A stretch of DNA of 64,000 bases from Faecousia sp965146675 (lineage in GTDB: Bacteria; Bacillota; Clostridia; Oscillospirales; Oscillospiraceae): contig CBCTHM010000003.1 in assembly GCA_965146675.1 (NCBI GenBank), forward strand, positions 1 to 64,000. Reading direction: 5' to 3'. A program made the position numbers and the translations under genes. Within the stretch, counting starts at the first letter, position 1, and each line of letters opens with the position of its first letter. Below, piece by piece: positions 26,501 to 34,070 of this stretch. Under the pieces are notes generated by a model that saw only the letters and a list, made by a program, of their open reading frames with translations, made no database searches and was not told the DNA's origin.

Positions 26501-28164
26501 CGCCGGGCTTTTACAAGGTACCAAGCACCGAGGCCGGCGATCAAACCCATATGCCTTTCTATTCCATCAACGCTGGCATTTCTCCCAACGGCGACGAAAA
26601 CCAGGATGTGTTCTATCTGGGCCTGGGCTTGAAGCGGAACGCCAAGGCGCTGCACTACACCGTCACCAATGAGAACACCGGCAAGGTCATCTGGGAGCAG
26701 ACCACGGAAGAACCGGTCTCCAAGAGCTATTACAGCGATGAAAATTCAAGAGTTATGTACGGCGGTATTTATGATACCGACGCGTTGTCTTATGAATGGC
26801 TTTATCCAATTGTCACCGAAGAAATTGATATGGGTGATGGTGAGATTGTTGAGAATTCCTATTACGATACCAGCGATTGCCTTCTAGAGGAAAATACGCT
26901 GGTCACCATCCGCGCGGAGGCGATTCCGGAATATGAATCTAAGACTCCCAATGTCAACGACGCAGTGGAGTTTACCCTTTTCATCGACAATTCCGGCCCC
27001 TGCTCAAATTCCAGTTGCTTCGGGTTCCGAACGGAGACAGAGAATAACCAGGAATTTATTGATCAAGGCAACGATGTGCCGTATATGGAGTATTCCATGT
27101 ACTATATCAAAACCGCCATGGATGAATACTGGTTCGTTGATTATGATATTTCAGGTACCTTTGAATATGACGAAGCGACTGGAGAATGGGGCGGCTTTGT
27201 CATGACCTCCGTCTATGGCTCCAACAAACCGGCTCAGGGAGAAATGGGCTGGGGCGAAAACGGCACAAGTCTATTCGATAAAAACAGTAAGTACATATAC
27301 TTAGGCTATGACTATGCAGGCAATGTCTCCGCCTTTGAGCTATCCGGTGGCGATTCCCTGCTGGAGTATGTCGAGCTGACTCCGGAGAGTAAGACGTTGC
27401 ACGTTGGCGAAACCCTGCGGATTGAAAACACGGCAAACTATCAGGACAAAATGGACGCTCAGCTGGAATGGGCGGTCTCAGACAGCGCTGTGGCGGAAAT
27501 CGTTGAGTCTGATGGAGCCTCCTGTACTGTACAGGCAAAGGCTTGCGGCATTGTAGCCATCACCGGCGGCTTCGGGGAATATAAGAAGACGGTAGTTGCG
27601 CGGGTCGTGGATCCCAAGTTTGAGAATCAATTTAAAGACATCGCCAGCCACTGGGCCAAGGACGACATTATAACGGCGGCCAGCATCGGTCTATTCAAGG
27701 GAACCACGAATACTACCTTTAGTCCAGAAAACGCTATGACCAGAGCACAGTTGGTCACAGTCCTGTACCGCATGGAGGGAGAGCCGAAGGTGGAGGGAAA
27801 GAACCCCTTTACTGATGTGGCAGCAAATACCTGGTACACAAATGCTGTGATCTGGGCTAGTGAAAATGAGATCGTCAAAGGTAAGGCGGCAACGTTATTC
27901 GCGCCCAATAGCTCCATTACCCGTGAAGAATTTGCCACTATCTTGTATCGGTACGCGGGCTTCAAGGGTATGGATGTCACGGCCTCCAGTGACCTAAGTG
28001 TCTTTACTGACGCAGGAAAGGTCAGCAATTTTGCCAAAGAGGCCATGCGCTGGGCGGTTGGCTCCGGCTTAATGAATGGCGTTAGTGCGGATGTGCTGCG
28101 TCCGGCCGGGACCGCTACCCGCGCCCAGGGCGCTACGATGCTGATGCGGTTCCAGATTTTATAA
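23557..28164 (+). CDS. Surface-anchored S8 subtilase with C-terminal SLH domains
   Basis: 1,535 residues. A signal peptide (MRKAFKKVVAFMLCVAMVL...), a prodomain (about 100-260), then the catalytic triad Asp303 (IIDTG), His382 (FGHGSHVAG) and Ser710 (SGTSMASPA) with a PA-like insert between His and Ser. Fn3-like and other beta domains follow, then a bacterial Ig-like segment (LHVGETLRIE...) and three SLH repeats (about 1359-1535: FKDIASHWAKDDI, FTDVAANTWYTNAV, FTDAGKVSNFAKEA). SLH domains bind pyruvylated wall polysaccharide, so the protease is displayed on the cell surface. Likely role: degradation of host or dietary protein. ATG follows GAGGAGG. Confidence 0.95.
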   Translation: MRKAFKKVVAFMLCVAMVLTAAGFSRILAVDTQELESTSQAEMDKYVYAKAGEATFVPSGYTYVYTGENGQIYTREAPCDMYVSTRVLTTDEAETLATLEYGQEGYMTGADGSVLQCREFDAKEASAYSDAVKEILGGAEIKEGQKVSVLSQAYANNDQVKVMITFESDSVMDMDAMQVQLSEPLGTAELNAMQSIETEQKALTKTISAKLGYDIQVSDQFSLLTNAVSATVKYGDLAAINQMAGVKKAFLMPTYKVPEINAKTVTSVADILPNLKFAGPAMGANGAWDLGYQGEGMSVAIIDTGLCFENPSFTIEPQDPSKVAYEKGDITAILSANALHAEELTKGITVDDVYYSSKVPYGYNYADGEANFGSDDETWFGHGSHVAGIVAGNLPDDAKEEFDMDQMGIAPEAQLVIMKVFDQGGQCYFDYLIAAIEDAIILGVDCANLSLGASCGPLYYEGVTEVYDAAYAAGINVVVSAGNDAFTGYQSFWGDNMVESSSVSTGTIGMPGTFDSVLTVASAENSNVIEFHPGISWDAGNGMRGLMGYLECEEVPEGKGFMDALAGNEYQYTDSFQNAAGKLVFWPFEGGSADSVANQAKAAKAAGVVLYDPTPAEGEEYNYISFTLSSFDVPMASTCGEEYNFMLDFAPAVLRVDAQWNASSVAGEMSSFSSWGPTDGLTLKPEITGIGGNVFSAYYGENFAVASGTSMASPAVAATAALLRQYLKGTDLDEKELAQVVNCLLMSTATPIEDEAHNTYYFVRRQGAGIANAAAAIASKAYIQVDGTNKAKLELGDDPNRTGEYQMSFQVVNFSNTAKTYTLDTTVLGQKAEGGQIKNGQVTYLVYDYARELNATVTSNISDGQLTVPANSTANVTVTVKLSAADKAYINERFPYGSYVEGFVQLLSEDSVNLSVPFLAFYGDFGEGPILEEGTYDSILGGDKSFYTADQFHNAIWSSIQSYDRDEFHFLSEDFYLGNTKAPGFYKVPSTEAGDQTHMPFYSINAGISPNGDENQDVFYLGLGLKRNAKALHYTVTNENTGKVIWEQTTEEPVSKSYYSDENSRVMYGGIYDTDALSYEWLYPIVTEEIDMGDGEIVENSYYDTSDCLLEENTLVTIRAEAIPEYESKTPNVNDAVEFTLFIDNSGPCSNSSCFGFRTETENNQEFIDQGNDVPYMEYSMYYIKTAMDEYWFVDYDISGTFEYDEATGEWGGFVMTSVYGSNKPAQGEMGWGENGTSLFDKNSKYIYLGYDYAGNVSAFELSGGDSLLEYVELTPESKTLHVGETLRIENTANYQDKMDAQLEWAVSDSAVAEIVESDGASCTVQAKACGIVAITGGFGEYKKTVVARVVDPKFENQFKDIASHWAKDDIITAASIGLFKGTTNTTFSPENAMTRAQLVTVLYRMEGEPKVEGKNPFTDVAANTWYTNAVIWASENEIVKGKAATLFAPNSSITREEFATILYRYAGFKGMDVTASSDLSVFTDAGKVSNFAKEAMRWAVGSGLMNGVSADVLRPAGTATRAQGATMLMRFQIL

Positions 28165-28184
28165 AAATTCTATTAAAATCAGAA

Positions 28185-28212
28185 GGGCAGCGTCCGGTTC
28201 CGGACGCTGCCC
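28185..28212. terminator. Terminator between convergent subtilase and xer genes
   Basis: GGGCAGCGTCCGG and CCGGACGCTGCCC form a 13-bp perfect stem with a 2-base loop, placed between two convergent genes. Confidence 0.8.
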
Positions 28213-28238
28213 AACTTATCTGCGATAGGGAAGAGGGA

Positions 28239-29240
28239 CTACTCTTTTGGGGTTAGCTTTGAAATAGGATTTGCCTCCGCGGCAATTTTCAACTCCGTGT
28301 TTTCAATGTGTGTATAAATCTCAGTTGTGTTCAGGTGCTCATGACCCAGAACTTCCTGCACAGTTTTGACGTCCACACCGCCGGCAAGCATCATTGTGGC
28401 CGCTGTATGCCGAAGCTTATGCGCGGAAAACTGAGAAGCATCCAAGCCAGCCGTAAGCATATGTTTTTTTACGAGTCGATGTACTGCCGTTACACTGATC
28501 CGGTTCCGATCCCTGGATATAAAAAGCGCGCGGTCATCAGACAGGCCGGACATTTTGTTGCGTTCAACCAAATACTCGTCCAACGCTTTACGGCAGGAAT
28601 TACCAAAGTACACAATGCGTTCTTTATTTCCTTTTCCAACCACACGAATCCGATCGTCATATACATCCGATAGATTCAGCCCAACCAGTTCGGAGCGGCG
28701 GATACCGCAGCTTAAAAACAAAAGTAGTATCGCATAGTCTCGTTTGGCATTGGGACCTTGAACCGCAGAGAGTAATTGCGTGCTTTGCTCCAATGTTAGA
28801 TACTTGGGTAAAGATTTGCGAATTTTGGGAAATTCAAGGTCCTTTACGGGGTTTTCAGTTAATTGTCTGGTGCGAACGGTTAGATACTTATAAAATGACT
28901 TAATTGCGGAAAGCTTTCGAGCGCGGGCGGCGGAGCCAATCCCACGTTCCGGATGTGTGGAATCCGGAAGAGAAATTCTCTCATTGGCTAAGTACGACAA
29001 AAATTCGTAGATATCTGACAAAGAAATTGCCCGAATAAAGTCTAAATCTAAATCCTTAATTGAGATAACATCCAAATTGGTATCAATCGGCATTTCGCTT
29101 TTCATCAGCTTCATAAACCGAAGAAACATCCTTAAATCTAAGTAGTACTCTGAAATTGTTTTTGCGGATTGACCTTTTATCGTTTCATGATAGGCAAGAA
29201 ACTCACGCAATATAAACGGGCAGTCCTGGTAACGTTGCAT
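28239..29240 (-). CDS. Xer-type tyrosine recombinase
   Basis: 333 residues: a SAM-like N-terminal DNA-binding domain (about 10-125) and a catalytic domain with Arg181 (CGIRRSE), Lys203 (VGKGNKE), His274 and Arg277 (HKLRH), His300 (LGHEH) and the nucleophile Tyr309 (IYTH). The ATG at 29240 follows GGGAGG with 8-base spacing. The gene lies outside the prophage, and its start is about 45 bp from a site that is a perfect palindrome in the unoccupied chromosome. This resembles the XerS/difSL arrangement of streptococci. Its role could be chromosome dimer resolution alone or with XerD (46.1 kb). Alternatively it is the integrase of an older element. Confidence 0.85.
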   Translation of the reverse strand: MQRYQDCPFILREFLAYHETIKGQSAKTISEYYLDLRMFLRFMKLMKSEMPIDTNLDVISIKDLDLDFIRAISLSDIYEFLSYLANERISLPDSTHPERGIGSAARARKLSAIKSFYKYLTVRTRQLTENPVKDLEFPKIRKSLPKYLTLEQSTQLLSAVQGPNAKRDYAILLLFLSCGIRRSELVGLNLSDVYDDRIRVVGKGNKERIVYFGNSCRKALDEYLVERNKMSGLSDDRALFISRDRNRISVTAVHRLVKKHMLTAGLDASQFSAHKLRHTAATMMLAGGVDVKTVQEVLGHEHLNTTEIYTHIENTELKIAAEANPISKLTPKE

Positions 29241-29286
29241 TAACAATGCCTCCCATTACGATATCTAAAATCTAGTATAGCACTTA

Positions 29287-29325
29287 TCCCGCTATAACGC
29301 AACAAAATTTTTATTTTGTTGCGTT
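29287..29325. other. Left attachment site (attL)
   Basis: Palindromic 11-6-11 core: ACGCAACAAAA (29297-29307), TTTTTA, TTTTGTTGCGT (29314-29324). To the left lie host bases 29287-29296, whose complement is found only beyond the right end of the prophage. To the right begins phage sequence. Compared with the reconstructed empty site, the left half is host and the right half phage. Confidence 0.8.
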
Positions 29326-29385
29326 CGTTGGGGACTCTCTTCCAGCGACGTAAGCATAAATAACTCTACGCCCGCAGGCGTGTAA

Positions 29386-29617
29386 GCGCAGGAATAGCGA
29401 AAGCTATTCCATTGCGCGTTCCCTCCTTCTGCCCGGCGTTGCTATATGTGACGTGTTGGTATGCAGTGCCGTTCGTGCCGGGGCTGCACCATCAGGTTTG
29501 CTTTAAGTCTCATCTTGTGTGCCTCTGCTGGCAGTTCACTTTTCGTTTGCACTCTGTGTGTTATGGATGCTGACACTTCTTGGGTCACAGCAGGCCGAAG
29601 CTACTCGGTCTGCTGTG
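29386..29617 (+). other. Phage intergenic region with three hairpins
   Basis: Non-coding sequence downstream of the Zot gene in the circular form. Hairpin 1 (29386-29417): GCGCA-GGAATAGC, GAAA tetraloop, GCTATTCC-at-TGCGC. Hairpin 2 (29462-29488): TGCAG...CTGCA with inner pairs. Hairpin 3 (29586-29617): CACAGCAGGCCGA, six-base loop, TCGGTCTGCTGTG. In Ff phages the equivalent region holds the packaging signal and both replication origins, so these are candidates for the same jobs. It accounts for nearly all of the 29247-29621 gap between genes. Confidence 0.55.
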
Positions 29618-29621
29618 TTTG

Positions 29622-30242
29622 TTATGAAAAGCTTTTAATTTTTAGCTGTTCATTATCCTTTTTTAGAAAGTCAATTATGATTTCCGAAGTAACCGAGTAT
29701 GTTTGTAAAACTCTATATCCACAAGCATTGAGAATGTCTAAAATAAATAGGTCTCTTTTTTCCCGGTCTGGTGTTTTGTGGCTATTATCTTGGAGTTCTA
29801 TAACCCATTTTGCCACTAATCTTTCGTTGCATATTACGAAATCGACATGTTTTGCTTGAATTTTCCATAAGTATTTTTGATTTAGATATTTTCTTGGTTG
29901 GATAAGATCTAAAAGTCTTACTTTTGTAAAAACATAATATCCCCTATCTAATACCACGTTATAAATTATTTTAAATGCATTTTTTTCATTATAGGTCAAA
30001 AGCCATTTTGGTTCATAAATATCTTTATAATTTATTTTAGGTTTATTTAATGTGTTTGGGGCAACCTCTTCTCTTTTTGGTAAATTAAATGAGTTAGTAT
30101 TGCTAGGAATTGTAGGTGGTGGTTCGACACTTATCCTTTTTTTCTTCTCTTTTTTCTTCGTAGCGTTTATAAAAATTATTGCTATTAAAATTATAGTAAT
30201 ATTAATTAATAAAATTAGAAGTATTAAAAGCTCAATTTTCAA
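29622..30242 (-). CDS. DUF2726-like protein with N-terminal membrane helix
   Basis: 206 residues. One N-terminal membrane helix (about 4-27, isoleucine/leucine-rich), a basic linker, then a domain starting near residue 75 with AKHVDFVICNERLVAKWVIE, QDNSHKTPDREKRD and a terminal ILNACGYRVLQ. This matches the DUF2726 family, related to PD-(D/E)xK nucleases; the usual ELDD appears here as ELQD. It runs opposite to the phage structural genes and is exceptionally AT-rich (some 60-base stretches near 15-25% GC). It may be a moron gene, for example in defence or superinfection exclusion; function is not established. Confidence 0.75.
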   Translation of the reverse strand: MKIELLILLILLINITIILIAIIFINATKKKEKKKRISVEPPPTIPSNTNSFNLPKREEVAPNTLNKPKINYKDIYEPKWLLTYNEKNAFKIIYNVVLDRGYYVFTKVRLLDLIQPRKYLNQKYLWKIQAKHVDFVICNERLVAKWVIELQDNSHKTPDREKRDLFILDILNACGYRVLQTYSVTSEIIIDFLKKDNEQLKIKSFS

Positions 30243-30263
30243 TTTTGTGCCCGCCTTTTTTCT

Positions 30264-30494
30264 TTATTTAGTTTTGCAGTGTCCATATGGCATTCCTTTG
30301 GGTAAGCCGAGAATATAGTCTGCTGATATATTAAAATAAAGACTAATTGTGATGATATGTCTAATTGGCATTTCTTGAAACCCATTTTCATATTTGCAGT
30401 ATTGCTGTTGTGTTGTTTTTAAAAGTACAGCCATATCCTTTTGTGTCTTTTTGTATTCCTTTCTTAATGCTTTAATGTTTTGCATATAGTCCAT
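30264..30494 (-). CDS. XRE-family repressor of the prophage
   Basis: 76 residues, an HTH_3 domain (IKALRKEYKKTQKDMAVLLK ... TTQQQYCKYENG). The ATG at 30494 follows GGGGGAG. It is transcribed divergently from the phage replication genes across a palindromic operator, the position of the RstR-like lysogeny repressor of filamentous phages. The C-terminus YFNISADYILGLPKG resembles that of the second XRE protein at 30889, so the two may have arisen by duplication. Confidence 0.88.
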   Translation of the reverse strand: MDYMQNIKALRKEYKKTQKDMAVLLKTTQQQYCKYENGFQEMPIRHIITISLYFNISADYILGLPKGMPYGHCKTK

Positions 30495-30531
30495 ATTTAT
30501 CTCCCCCTTTTTGTTTATTTTATCCAAATTC

Positions 30532-30604
30532 ATTTTACATTTTAATAGATGTATTGACAAACACCTGATGGGATGTTACTTTATTATTAACATCTTATTA
30601 GGTG
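30532..30604. promoter_or_regulatory. Phage switch: two face-to-face promoters and a palindromic operator
   Basis: Rightward: TTGACA (30554-30559), 17 bases, TACTTT. Leftward: TTGTCA (30560-30555), 17 bases, TAAAAT (30537-30532). The two -35 hexamers overlap. Between the rightward promoter and the first gene lies an inverted repeat of about 17 bp arms, CACCTGATGGGATGTTA (30562-30578) and TTAACATCTTATTAGGTG (30587-30604), which covers the -10 region. A repressor bound there would block rightward transcription. Confidence 0.75.
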
Positions 30605-30628
30605 TAAGTTATTTGTGGAGGAAAGAGT

Positions 30629-30871
30629 ATGGAACCTATGGAAATTGTAGGAGTGAAGAAAACAAGTTTTACAGCTAAGGATACTGGCCAGGTGATTTCT
30701 GGTTACAACATTTATTGCCTGTATGATGTCCGTGGTGTGGATGGTCGCGCATGTGAACGACTATTTGTTACAGCCACAAAGCTGGGGCAATATGTTCCGG
30801 CTGTTGGTGATGTGGTGGAAGTCGTATATAACCGGTTTGGTAAGGTTGCCTCTGTAACGCTTGTAGACTAA
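30629..30871 (+). CDS. Small phage protein, possible ssDNA-binding protein (pV-like)
   Basis: 80 residues, predicted mostly beta (VGVKKTSFTAKDTG, SGYNIYCLYDVRG, VGDVVEVVYNRFG). Its size and place, just before the Rep gene, match the pV-type OB-fold protein that coats the viral single strand in filamentous phages. The motif GDVVEVVYNRFGKVASV is typical of short beta-barrel proteins found beside Rep in such elements. The ATG follows TGGAGGAAAG. Homology is not demonstrable by eye, so the function is inferred from position. Confidence 0.55.
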   Translation: MEPMEIVGVKKTSFTAKDTGQVISGYNIYCLYDVRGVDGRACERLFVTATKLGQYVPAVGDVVEVVYNRFGKVASVTLVD

Positions 30872-30888
30872 ATATTCTGGTAGCTGGT

Positions 30889-31083
30889 ATGAAGTATTAT
30901 GACCGCTTTCGGGTTCTTCGGCTGCAACTGGGTAAAACGCAGGCTGAAATTGCTGAACTCTTAGGTACTTCTGCGCAGTATTATCAGAAATATGAAAATG
31001 GAATCCGACCATTACCTATTAAGCATCTAATTGTGCTTTGCAGGTATTTTCATGTATCTGCTGATTTTGTTTTGGGATTATGA
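30889..31083 (+). CDS. XRE-family regulator, Cro-like
   Basis: 64 residues, almost only the helix-turn-helix (FRVLRLQLGKTQAEIAELLG ... SAQYYQKYENG). It is transcribed with the replication genes, opposite to the repressor at 30264, and shares its C-terminal pattern (SADFVLGL). It overlaps the next gene by 4 bases (ATGA). A Cro-like counter-regulator or a copy-number controller is plausible. Confidence 0.85.
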   Translation: MKYYDRFRVLRLQLGKTQAEIAELLGTSAQYYQKYENGIRPLPIKHLIVLCRYFHVSADFVLGL

Positions 31084-31256
31084 AGGATTTTCAGGTGCTT
31101 GTCCCGTATTCTCAGCTCGCCGCGCTGCTGACGCTGCCGGATACAGTGAAGCGGGTTGAATCTGAGAATCAGGAGCTAAAAAAGCAAATGGACGCGCTCC
31201 GGTGCCAATACGTTGAGTTATTGGAAAAAGTCCGTGAGATAGACCATTATTTGTAA
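31080..31256 (+). CDS. Small coiled-coil phage protein
   Basis: 58 residues: MKDFQVLVPYSQLAALLTLP, then a heptad-rich helix (about 22-55, VESENQELKKQMDALRCQYV). It starts within the stop of the XRE gene (ATGA) and ends 81 bases before the Rep start. No family recognised. Its place beside Rep suggests a replication accessory or regulatory role. Confidence 0.65.
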   Translation: MKDFQVLVPYSQLAALLTLPDTVKRVESENQELKKQMDALRCQYVELLEKVREIDHYL

Positions 31257-31296
31257 TTGCTGAATGTCGGGATGATATGCAGCGTCCGAAAATAAT

Positions 31297-31322
31297 ACCG
31301 CCTCGGGATTCCCGGGGCGGTT
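31297..31322 (+). terminator. GC-rich hairpin before the Rep gene
   Basis: ACCGCC-t-CGGG pairs with CCCG-g-GGCGGT(T) over a small loop in an otherwise AT-rich element, 15 bases before the Rep start and just upstream of its GGAGGTG site. It could attenuate Rep expression or be a replication signal. Confidence 0.5.
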
Positions 31323-31337
31323 GTTCGGAGGTGCTGC

Positions 31338-32315
31338 ATGTCTGTAAAATCCGGCGTGGCCCCCTATTCTAACAGGGGCCTTGGTGGTAGAAAATCTACC
31401 ATCCCGTATGGCTTGTCTCTGGATTGTTCTATTGGAACGTGTTCTATAGACGGGCTTAGACTTAAATTTACATATCGGAATAAGGCTTATTCTTGGGAAA
31501 AACATGTTCCTGTGCCTGCTATAGACCGGATTTCTGCTTTATTAGATAGTCTGGATATCGTGGATATGGGTTCCGGTTTTGATGTTTCTTGGTCGTATAA
31601 GGATTTTTTCAAAATAGGCGCTTATTGCCGTACGGCTCGTATTTCTGGCGGCGATTGGTCATGTGCTGTTATGGTTGGCCGGTATTGCTTTGACTTAGAT
31701 TGTAAACAGGTCGCGCCGGAGGCGGTGTTTGATTATAACCCTAATAAAGTTCCGGCTGCGGTAGCTTCTCGTATTGTTCGTTTGCTGCGGGATTCTGCAT
31801 TGTCTGTTTCGGTGGTCCGTTTCGATGTTGCTTTTGATATTCCTGTGCCTCGTTCCGATGTAGTGTTAGTAAGGGATGCTCGTCGGGGATATCGTCTTTT
31901 TGAAGACCATGGCGCAAAGACGGAGTATCAGGGGGAGCGTGGTTCACATGGTGCTATGAAACTTTACGATAAAATGTTGGAGGCTGGTTTGTCTGAGCCT
32001 TTGACGCGCTGTGAGATAACAATGGAATATTCTCGTTATTCTACTGTTTCCACTTTGTTCCCGAAACTTTATAGTTTTACTGATTATCAGTTGGATGTGG
32101 CGTTTGCCTCCCTCCCCTTCCAGGTGCAGGCTTGTGTTTATCATCCTGACTTACTTCCTGTCTTAAAGTTGTCAATGGAAAGGCATGCCTATAAAAAGTA
32201 TGTAGCTATGATTGACGCTATGGAGCAGTGTGTCCTGATTCCGGACGATTTCTTGTCAATTGATCGTTTTGTCCATTCAGCATTGAATACTTATTTATCG
32301 GGGGTGGCATTGTGA
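31338..32315 (+). CDS. Rolling-circle replication initiator (Rep/RstA-like)
   Basis: 325 residues. The core segment VVRFDVAFDIPVPRSDVV, followed by GERGSHGAMKLYDK and LTRCEITMEY, is the signature of the Rep_trans-like initiators of filamentous phages and small rolling-circle elements, with the KLYDK tyrosine a candidate nicking residue. Such proteins nick the viral strand origin and start rolling-circle synthesis using a host helicase such as PcrA. The ATG follows GGAGGTG. It overlaps the next gene by 4 bases. Confidence 0.85.
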   Translation: MSVKSGVAPYSNRGLGGRKSTIPYGLSLDCSIGTCSIDGLRLKFTYRNKAYSWEKHVPVPAIDRISALLDSLDIVDMGSGFDVSWSYKDFFKIGAYCRTARISGGDWSCAVMVGRYCFDLDCKQVAPEAVFDYNPNKVPAAVASRIVRLLRDSALSVSVVRFDVAFDIPVPRSDVVLVRDARRGYRLFEDHGAKTEYQGERGSHGAMKLYDKMLEAGLSEPLTRCEITMEYSRYSTVSTLFPKLYSFTDYQLDVAFASLPFQVQACVYHPDLLPVLKLSMERHAYKKYVAMIDAMEQCVLIPDDFLSIDRFVHSALNTYLSGVAL

Positions 32316-33814
32316 AGCATGTGTTATCGTATATCCTGGTTTTTGCCCTTATGCTCACTTGTATGGTGTCTTCCGCTGCTGCCTCTGAGGTAGTACCCGC
32401 TGGTTCTTACGCTACGGAATCTTTGCTAAATGTACCTGATTTTACGGTCATCACAAATGGAACTACGACAATTTATGATTCTCCGCAGTTTTCGCAGTAT
32501 ATGGCTACGACTACCACTGTGAACTTTCATGCGGTCCCTAGTTTCAAGTATGCCCGCGTGGTGTTTACTATGCAATCCACGTATCGGATTACTTCCGCTC
32601 GGTTGAACGGGTATGCCATGACTGTTTCTGATTATGGTATTTATCAGCAGCTTACGCTTAATACATCTTCTCTTGGTTTGGATTCTCAGGATGTATTTTC
32701 CCTTGCTTTGACCTTTGCAAGTGCTGGAACCAATACCGTAACCATTATATCAGCGGACGGTTACGGAAATTTTCAGTGCGCCGCTACTTCTGGTTCTATG
32801 TCCGCTTTGGGATTAGCGGGTACTACCATCTTTAGTCAGTCTGGTTCGCTTCCTATTGCTATGAGTGTCAATGAGGTTAATATCAATTCTGCGCTGAGTT
32901 CTGGCGTTGCTCGGTGTACGTTTAATTTCAATATCAAATCTGCTGATTATTTTACCGTTGTGATTCGTGCGCATGGTATTTCCGAAGCTAGTTTTATTGC
33001 CCGTGGTACTGGCGATATTGTATTGGATTATGATGTTCAAGTTTTAAATGATACTGCGGTATGGGGCATTCAGTCTATTGTTTATACGGTCAATTGCTCC
33101 GGTGTAGATTTAGCATCACGCAATTTGTACTGTGAATTTACATATCATGCATCTTCTACTGGTGTTGATTCCTCTGGTCATATGATTTACAGTCACGCTT
33201 TTACTATGGTTTCTGCGGTTGCTGGATATTATGTGCAGGAAGAGTCTGTTACCTGGTGGAGACAGCTTTTAAATAATCTGAGTTCTGGCTTTGCTGATTT
33301 GTCTGTTGGGTTGCGAACCTTTATGTCTTCTGTGGCTGCTGGCTTTTCCGACTTAGGCGCTAAAATTGCGTCTGGTTTTGATGCGGTAAAGACTTTCCTC
33401 TCTGGTATTTGGGACTCTGTAAAAAGTGGTTTTGATAATGTAGTGTCTCGTTTGGACCAGTTGATTGACCCGGAGCGTCCAGAAGGGTTTGATTCTGATT
33501 TGCAGGGAGTTCATAATTCCATCGGCGCGGTAGAGGATTTCCAGCAAGGAAATTTTGATGCGATTGATGAAAATATGAATACCGCTATGAAGGATGTTTC
33601 ACCTTCTAATGTTTTGGGTCTTGTAAATGCTATGGTGTTTATTCAAACCTGGACCAACCATATTTTTGCTGGAATATCTTCGTATAGAATTATCTTTATC
33701 TTGCCCATTTTCTTAGGTATCTTTTTCTATATCTGTTCTCGTACTCCAAATGTAACGCATTTGGGCCGTAGTTCTTCCGGTAGAAGCGTAAGTAAAGGCA
33801 ATGATGATGGTTAG
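32312..33814 (+). CDS. Large secreted phage membrane protein, adsorption-protein candidate
   Basis: 500 residues starting at GTG 32312 within the Rep stop. A signal peptide (MKHVLSYILVFALMLTCMV...) is followed by a beta-rich ectodomain (about 30-310), amphipathic helical repeats (SSGFADLSVGLRTFMSS, AAGFSDLGAKIASGF, SGFDNVVSRLDQL), and a C-terminal membrane helix (about 453-471, IIFILPIFLGIFFYI) with a short polar tail. Filamentous phage pIII has this overall layout: signal peptide, receptor domains, C-terminal anchor. No sequence family recognised. Confidence 0.7.
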   Translation: MKHVLSYILVFALMLTCMVSSAAASEVVPAGSYATESLLNVPDFTVITNGTTTIYDSPQFSQYMATTTTVNFHAVPSFKYARVVFTMQSTYRITSARLNGYAMTVSDYGIYQQLTLNTSSLGLDSQDVFSLALTFASAGTNTVTIISADGYGNFQCAATSGSMSALGLAGTTIFSQSGSLPIAMSVNEVNINSALSSGVARCTFNFNIKSADYFTVVIRAHGISEASFIARGTGDIVLDYDVQVLNDTAVWGIQSIVYTVNCSGVDLASRNLYCEFTYHASSTGVDSSGHMIYSHAFTMVSAVAGYYVQEESVTWWRQLLNNLSSGFADLSVGLRTFMSSVAAGFSDLGAKIASGFDAVKTFLSGIWDSVKSGFDNVVSRLDQLIDPERPEGFDSDLQGVHNSIGAVEDFQQGNFDAIDENMNTAMKDVSPSNVLGLVNAMVFIQTWTNHIFAGISSYRIIFILPIFLGIFFYICSRTPNVTHLGRSSSGRSVSKGNDDG

Positions 33815-33852
33815 ATTCCTGACCAGACTGGTTTTCTATAAGGAGTGGTTTT

Positions 33853-34059
33853 ATGTCGGCAATCCTGGATTCTTTTTCAACGATTTTTACATTTATAAAG
33901 TCTTTGTTTAGTTCCGCTATGTGGATGTTACAGGCTATTCCTTCTTTGTTGTTTAGTATTGGTTCAGTTTACGCCTATGCGCCGGAGTTTTTGCAGTACC
34001 TCTTGATTACTTGTGCTTCGCTGACTGTTACGTTTGCTGTAATTAAGCTGATTCTTTAG
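33853..34059 (+). CDS. Small phage membrane protein (68 aa)
   Basis: Two hydrophobic helices (about 10-35 and 46-66, LQYLLITCASLTVTFAVIKL). ATG follows ATAAGGAGT. Size and place after the adsorption-protein candidate match the minor coat protein pVI or a similar tip protein of filamentous phages. No homology claimed. Confidence 0.65.
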   Translation: MSAILDSFSTIFTFIKSLFSSAMWMLQAIPSLLFSIGSVYAYAPEFLQYLLITCASLTVTFAVIKLIL

Positions 34060-34070
34060 GGGGTGCATCT

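Noticed and set aside
28239..29240. The recombinase as an integrase carried by the phage
   Set aside because: It lies outside the direct repeats, and no second copy of the repeat is visible to the left of it. The palindrome reforms only if it is left with the host.
29461..29859. A plus-strand gene of 132 codons
   Set aside because: It overlaps the DUF2726 frame, has no ribosome site and includes the phage hairpins.
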